From NCBI GenBank assembly GCA_024867545.1, contig JANFNE010000040.1, forward strand, positions 62,001 through 126,000: 64,000 nt of DNA, in the 5' to 3' direction. Made by a program: the position numbers and the translations under genes. Below the pieces are notes generated by a model. It worked only from the letters and a program-made list of their open reading frames with translations. It was not told the DNA's origin and made no database searches. The stretch is from Phytopythium helicoides (taxonomy: Eukaryota > Oomycota > Peronosporomycetes > Pythiales > Pythiaceae). The first letter of the stretch is position 1, and every line of letters starts with the position of its first letter. Shown piece by piece: positions 61,943-64,000 of this stretch.

Positions 61943-64000
61943 CTAGGAGCCTGAAGGTTTCGATAAGTTGGCCAACGCCTTTGATGCTGCAAACTTCTGG
62001 CCGTCAGTGCCGTCTCTTACGAGGTCCAGTAGCGCCTCCATACCATTCAATGACAACACAGTCTCACTGATGTCGGCCCAGTGAGCTAAGTTGGCCAATG
62101 TCGCTGCTGCTACATACTTCTGGTCGTCGTTACCGCCTCGCACGAGGTCCAACAGCACTTCAATACCATTCAATGACAATACACTACCACTGATGTCGGC
62201 ACGAATAGACAAGTTGGCCAACGTCATTGCTGCTGCATGCTTCTGGTCGTCGTTGCCGTCTCGCACGAGGTCCAACATCGTCTCCATACCATTCAATGAC
62301 AACACACTCCCACTGACGTCAGCCCAGTGAGCTAAGTTGGCCAACGTCATTGCTCCAAACTTCTTGTGGTCGTCGTTGCCGTCACGCACGAGGTTCAACA
62401 GCGTCTCCATACCATTCGATGACAACACACTCTCACTGATGTCGGCAAGACGAGACAAGTTGGCCAACGTCGTTGCTGCCGCATATTTCTGGTCGTCGTT
62501 GCCGTCTCGCACGAGATCCAACATCGCCTCCGTACCATTCAATGATAACACACTACCACTCATGTCGGCATGACCTGACAAGTTGGCCAACGTCATTGCT
62601 GCCTGATTCTTCTGGTCGTCGTTGCCGTCTCGAACGAGGTCCAACAGCACCTCCATACCATTCAATGACAACACACTACCACTGATGTCAGCCCAGTGAG
62701 CTAAGTTGGCCAATGTCCTTGATGCATGATTTTTGTGGTCGTCGTTGCCGTCTCGCACGAGGTCCAACAGCACCTCCATACCATTCAATGACAACACACT
62801 CTCACTGATGTCAGCCCAGTGAGCTAAGTTGGCCAACGTCATTGCTCCAAACTTCTTGTGGTAGTCGTTGCCGTCTCGCACGAGGTCCAACAGCACCTCC
62901 ATACCATTCGATGATAACACACTAGTACTGATGTCGGCATCAGCAGACAAGTTGGCCAACGTCTTTGATGCTGCAAACTTCTGGCCGTCAGTGCCGTCTC
63001 GTACGAGATCCAACAGCGCCTCCGTACCATTCAATGATAACACACTCCCACTCATGTCGGCACGAAAAGACAAGTTGGCCAACGTCATTGCTGCCTGATT
63101 CTTCTGGTCGTCGTTGCCGTCTCGCACGAGGTCGAACAGCGCCTCTATACCATTCAATGACAACACACTACCACTCATGTCGGCACGAGCAGACAAGTTG
63201 GCCAACGTCATTGCTCCAAACTTCTTGTGGTCGTCGTTGCCGTCTCGCACGAGGTCCAACATCGCCTCTATACCATTCAATGATAACACACTACCACTGA
63301 TGTCAGCCCAGTGAGCTAAGTTGGCCAATGTCCTTGATGCATGATTTTTGTGGTCGTCGTTGCCGTCTCGCACGAGGTCCAACATCGCCTCTATACCATT
63401 CAATGATAACACACTACCACTGACGTCAGCCCAGTGAGCTAAGTTGGCCAACGTCATTGCTCCAAACTTCTTGTGGTCGTCGTTGCCGTCTCGCACGAGG
63501 TCCAACAGCACCTCCATACCATTCAATGACAACACACTCTCACTGATGTCGGCTTTAGCAGACAAGTTGGCCAATGTCCTTGATGCCTGATTTTTGTGGT
63601 CGTCGTTGCCGTCTCGTACGAGATCCAACAGCGCCTCCGTACCATTCAATGATAACACATACTCACTGATGTCGGCATGACCTGACAAGTTGCCCAACGT
63701 ATTCGCCGCCTTCTCCTTTTGTTCTCCTGTACCAGATGCTATCATCGTTACCAGCTCTGATACCACCTCGGGTGCCTGAAGGACATCAATATTTCGCTCG
63801 ACTAATGCACCAATAGCATGCGCACCAATAACCTTCTCCTGATCAGATCCGTGAAAAAACATATCCAGTACTGCATCAACTTCGCGCTCGCTCGATGGTC
63901 CTTCTCGACTCTGTGCGACTGAGACAATTTGATCGGCAGCATAATGGGCAATTGTCCCATTCTTGCTTTTTACCAAATCTATCAAGTTCAATAAAATCCC
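61943..64000 (-). CDS. Pseudokinase-TKL kinase-ARM repeat protein, copy 6 (C-terminal part)
   Basis: Open to the right edge; about 685 C-terminal residues are visible: the linker after the kinase domain (LNLIDLVKSKNGTIAHYA), three weak ARM repeats and 14 regular ones. As far as I can compare by eye, the protein is identical to the same part of copy 4 and the DNA matches at a constant offset of 15,967 bp, although copy 5 lies between them. The kinase and N-terminal parts lie beyond the window. Confidence 0.9.
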   Translation of the reverse strand, partial: GILLNLIDLVKSKNGTIAHYAADQIVSVAQSREGPSSEREVDAVLDMFFHGSDQEKVIGAHAIGALVERNIDVLQAPEVVSELVTMIASGTGEQKEKAANTLGNLSGHADISEYVLSLNGTEALLDLVRDGNDDHKNQASRTLANLSAKADISESVLSLNGMEVLLDLVRDGNDDHKKFGAMTLANLAHWADVSGSVLSLNGIEAMLDLVRDGNDDHKNHASRTLANLAHWADISGSVLSLNGIEAMLDLVRDGNDDHKKFGAMTLANLSARADMSGSVLSLNGIEALFDLVRDGNDDQKNQAAMTLANLSFRADMSGSVLSLNGTEALLDLVRDGTDGQKFAASKTLANLSADADISTSVLSSNGMEVLLDLVRDGNDYHKKFGAMTLANLAHWADISESVLSLNGMEVLLDLVRDGNDDHKNHASRTLANLAHWADISGSVLSLNGMEVLLDLVRDGNDDQKNQAAMTLANLSGHADMSGSVLSLNGTEAMLDLVRDGNDDQKYAAATTLANLSRLADISESVLSSNGMETLLNLVRDGNDDHKKFGAMTLANLAHWADVSGSVLSLNGMETMLDLVRDGNDDQKHAAAMTLANLSIRADISGSVLSLNGIEVLLDLVRGGNDDQKYVAAATLANLAHWADISETVLSLNGMEALLDLVRDGTDGQKFAASKALANLSKPSGS
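61955..63676 (-). repeat. ARM tandem repeat array, copy 6 (14 x 123 bp)
   Basis: Fourteen in-frame 123-bp repeats with the same unit order as copy 4. Confidence 0.95.

Noticed and set aside
1..64000. Secreted RXLR or Crinkler effector genes
   Set aside because: No ORF combined a signal peptide with RXLR/dEER or an LxLFLAK motif.

Overview
The window looks like nuclear DNA of an oomycete, probably a Phytophthora/Peronosporales relative. The reasons are compact genes with a few short introns (58-82 nt, GTnnGn donors, CTnAC/CTGAT-like branch sites), a bacterial-type glucokinase, an expanded TKL kinase family, an oomycete-style START/zinc-finger protein, and GC-rich housekeeping genes beside less GC-rich accessory genes. 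The exact species is not determinable from the sequence alone.

Left part (1-14.4 kb). This is an ordinary gene-dense block: the 3' part of a tannase/feruloyl esterase; a SWEET sugar transporter; a Myb/SANT-like nuclear protein sharing a 77-bp divergent promoter with a ZSWIM7/SWS1-like SWIM protein; a NUFIP1-like multi-zinc-finger protein; the AP-2 sigma adaptin; a glucokinase; a decayed ARM-repeat relic (10.8-11.9 kb); a dienelactone hydrolase; and a small unknown ORF.

Main part (14.6-64 kb). This is a segmental array with six copies of one very large gene: three on + (14.9, 22.2 and 30.3 kb) and three on - (50.8, 58.7 and >64 kb, all transcribed leftwards), arranged as an imperfect giant inverted repeat. 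Each protein reads: helical module, degenerate kinase (pseudokinase), second helical module, intact TKL kinase, then an array of nearly identical 41-residue ARM repeats (123 bp each). The arrays hold 8, 14, 21, 14, 11 and 14 repeats in left-to-right order. Copy 1 is broken by two compensating frameshifts, and copy 6 runs off the right edge.

Every kinase copy is followed about 200 bp downstream by the 5' end of the beta'-COP gene (COPB2). Only the copy after kinase 3 is complete (36.2-39.5 kb). The other five are stubs cut in the same WD40 blade and joined to a shared tail of unknown origin, so the duplicated unit was kinase + COPB2 5' end + about 2-2.5 kb of spacer. The unique centre of the inverted repeat (39.6-43.9 kb) carries a four-exon profilin-like gene and a START/zinc-finger gene.

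The most interesting points are: the pseudokinase-kinase-ARM architecture; the varying numbers of near-identical ARM repeats whose variable residues fall on the predicted concave binding face; a roughly 200-bp promoter segment present in opposite orientations in different copies; and the chimeric COPB2 stubs. The gene family resembles a rapidly evolving sensor/kinase cluster, but that role is inference.
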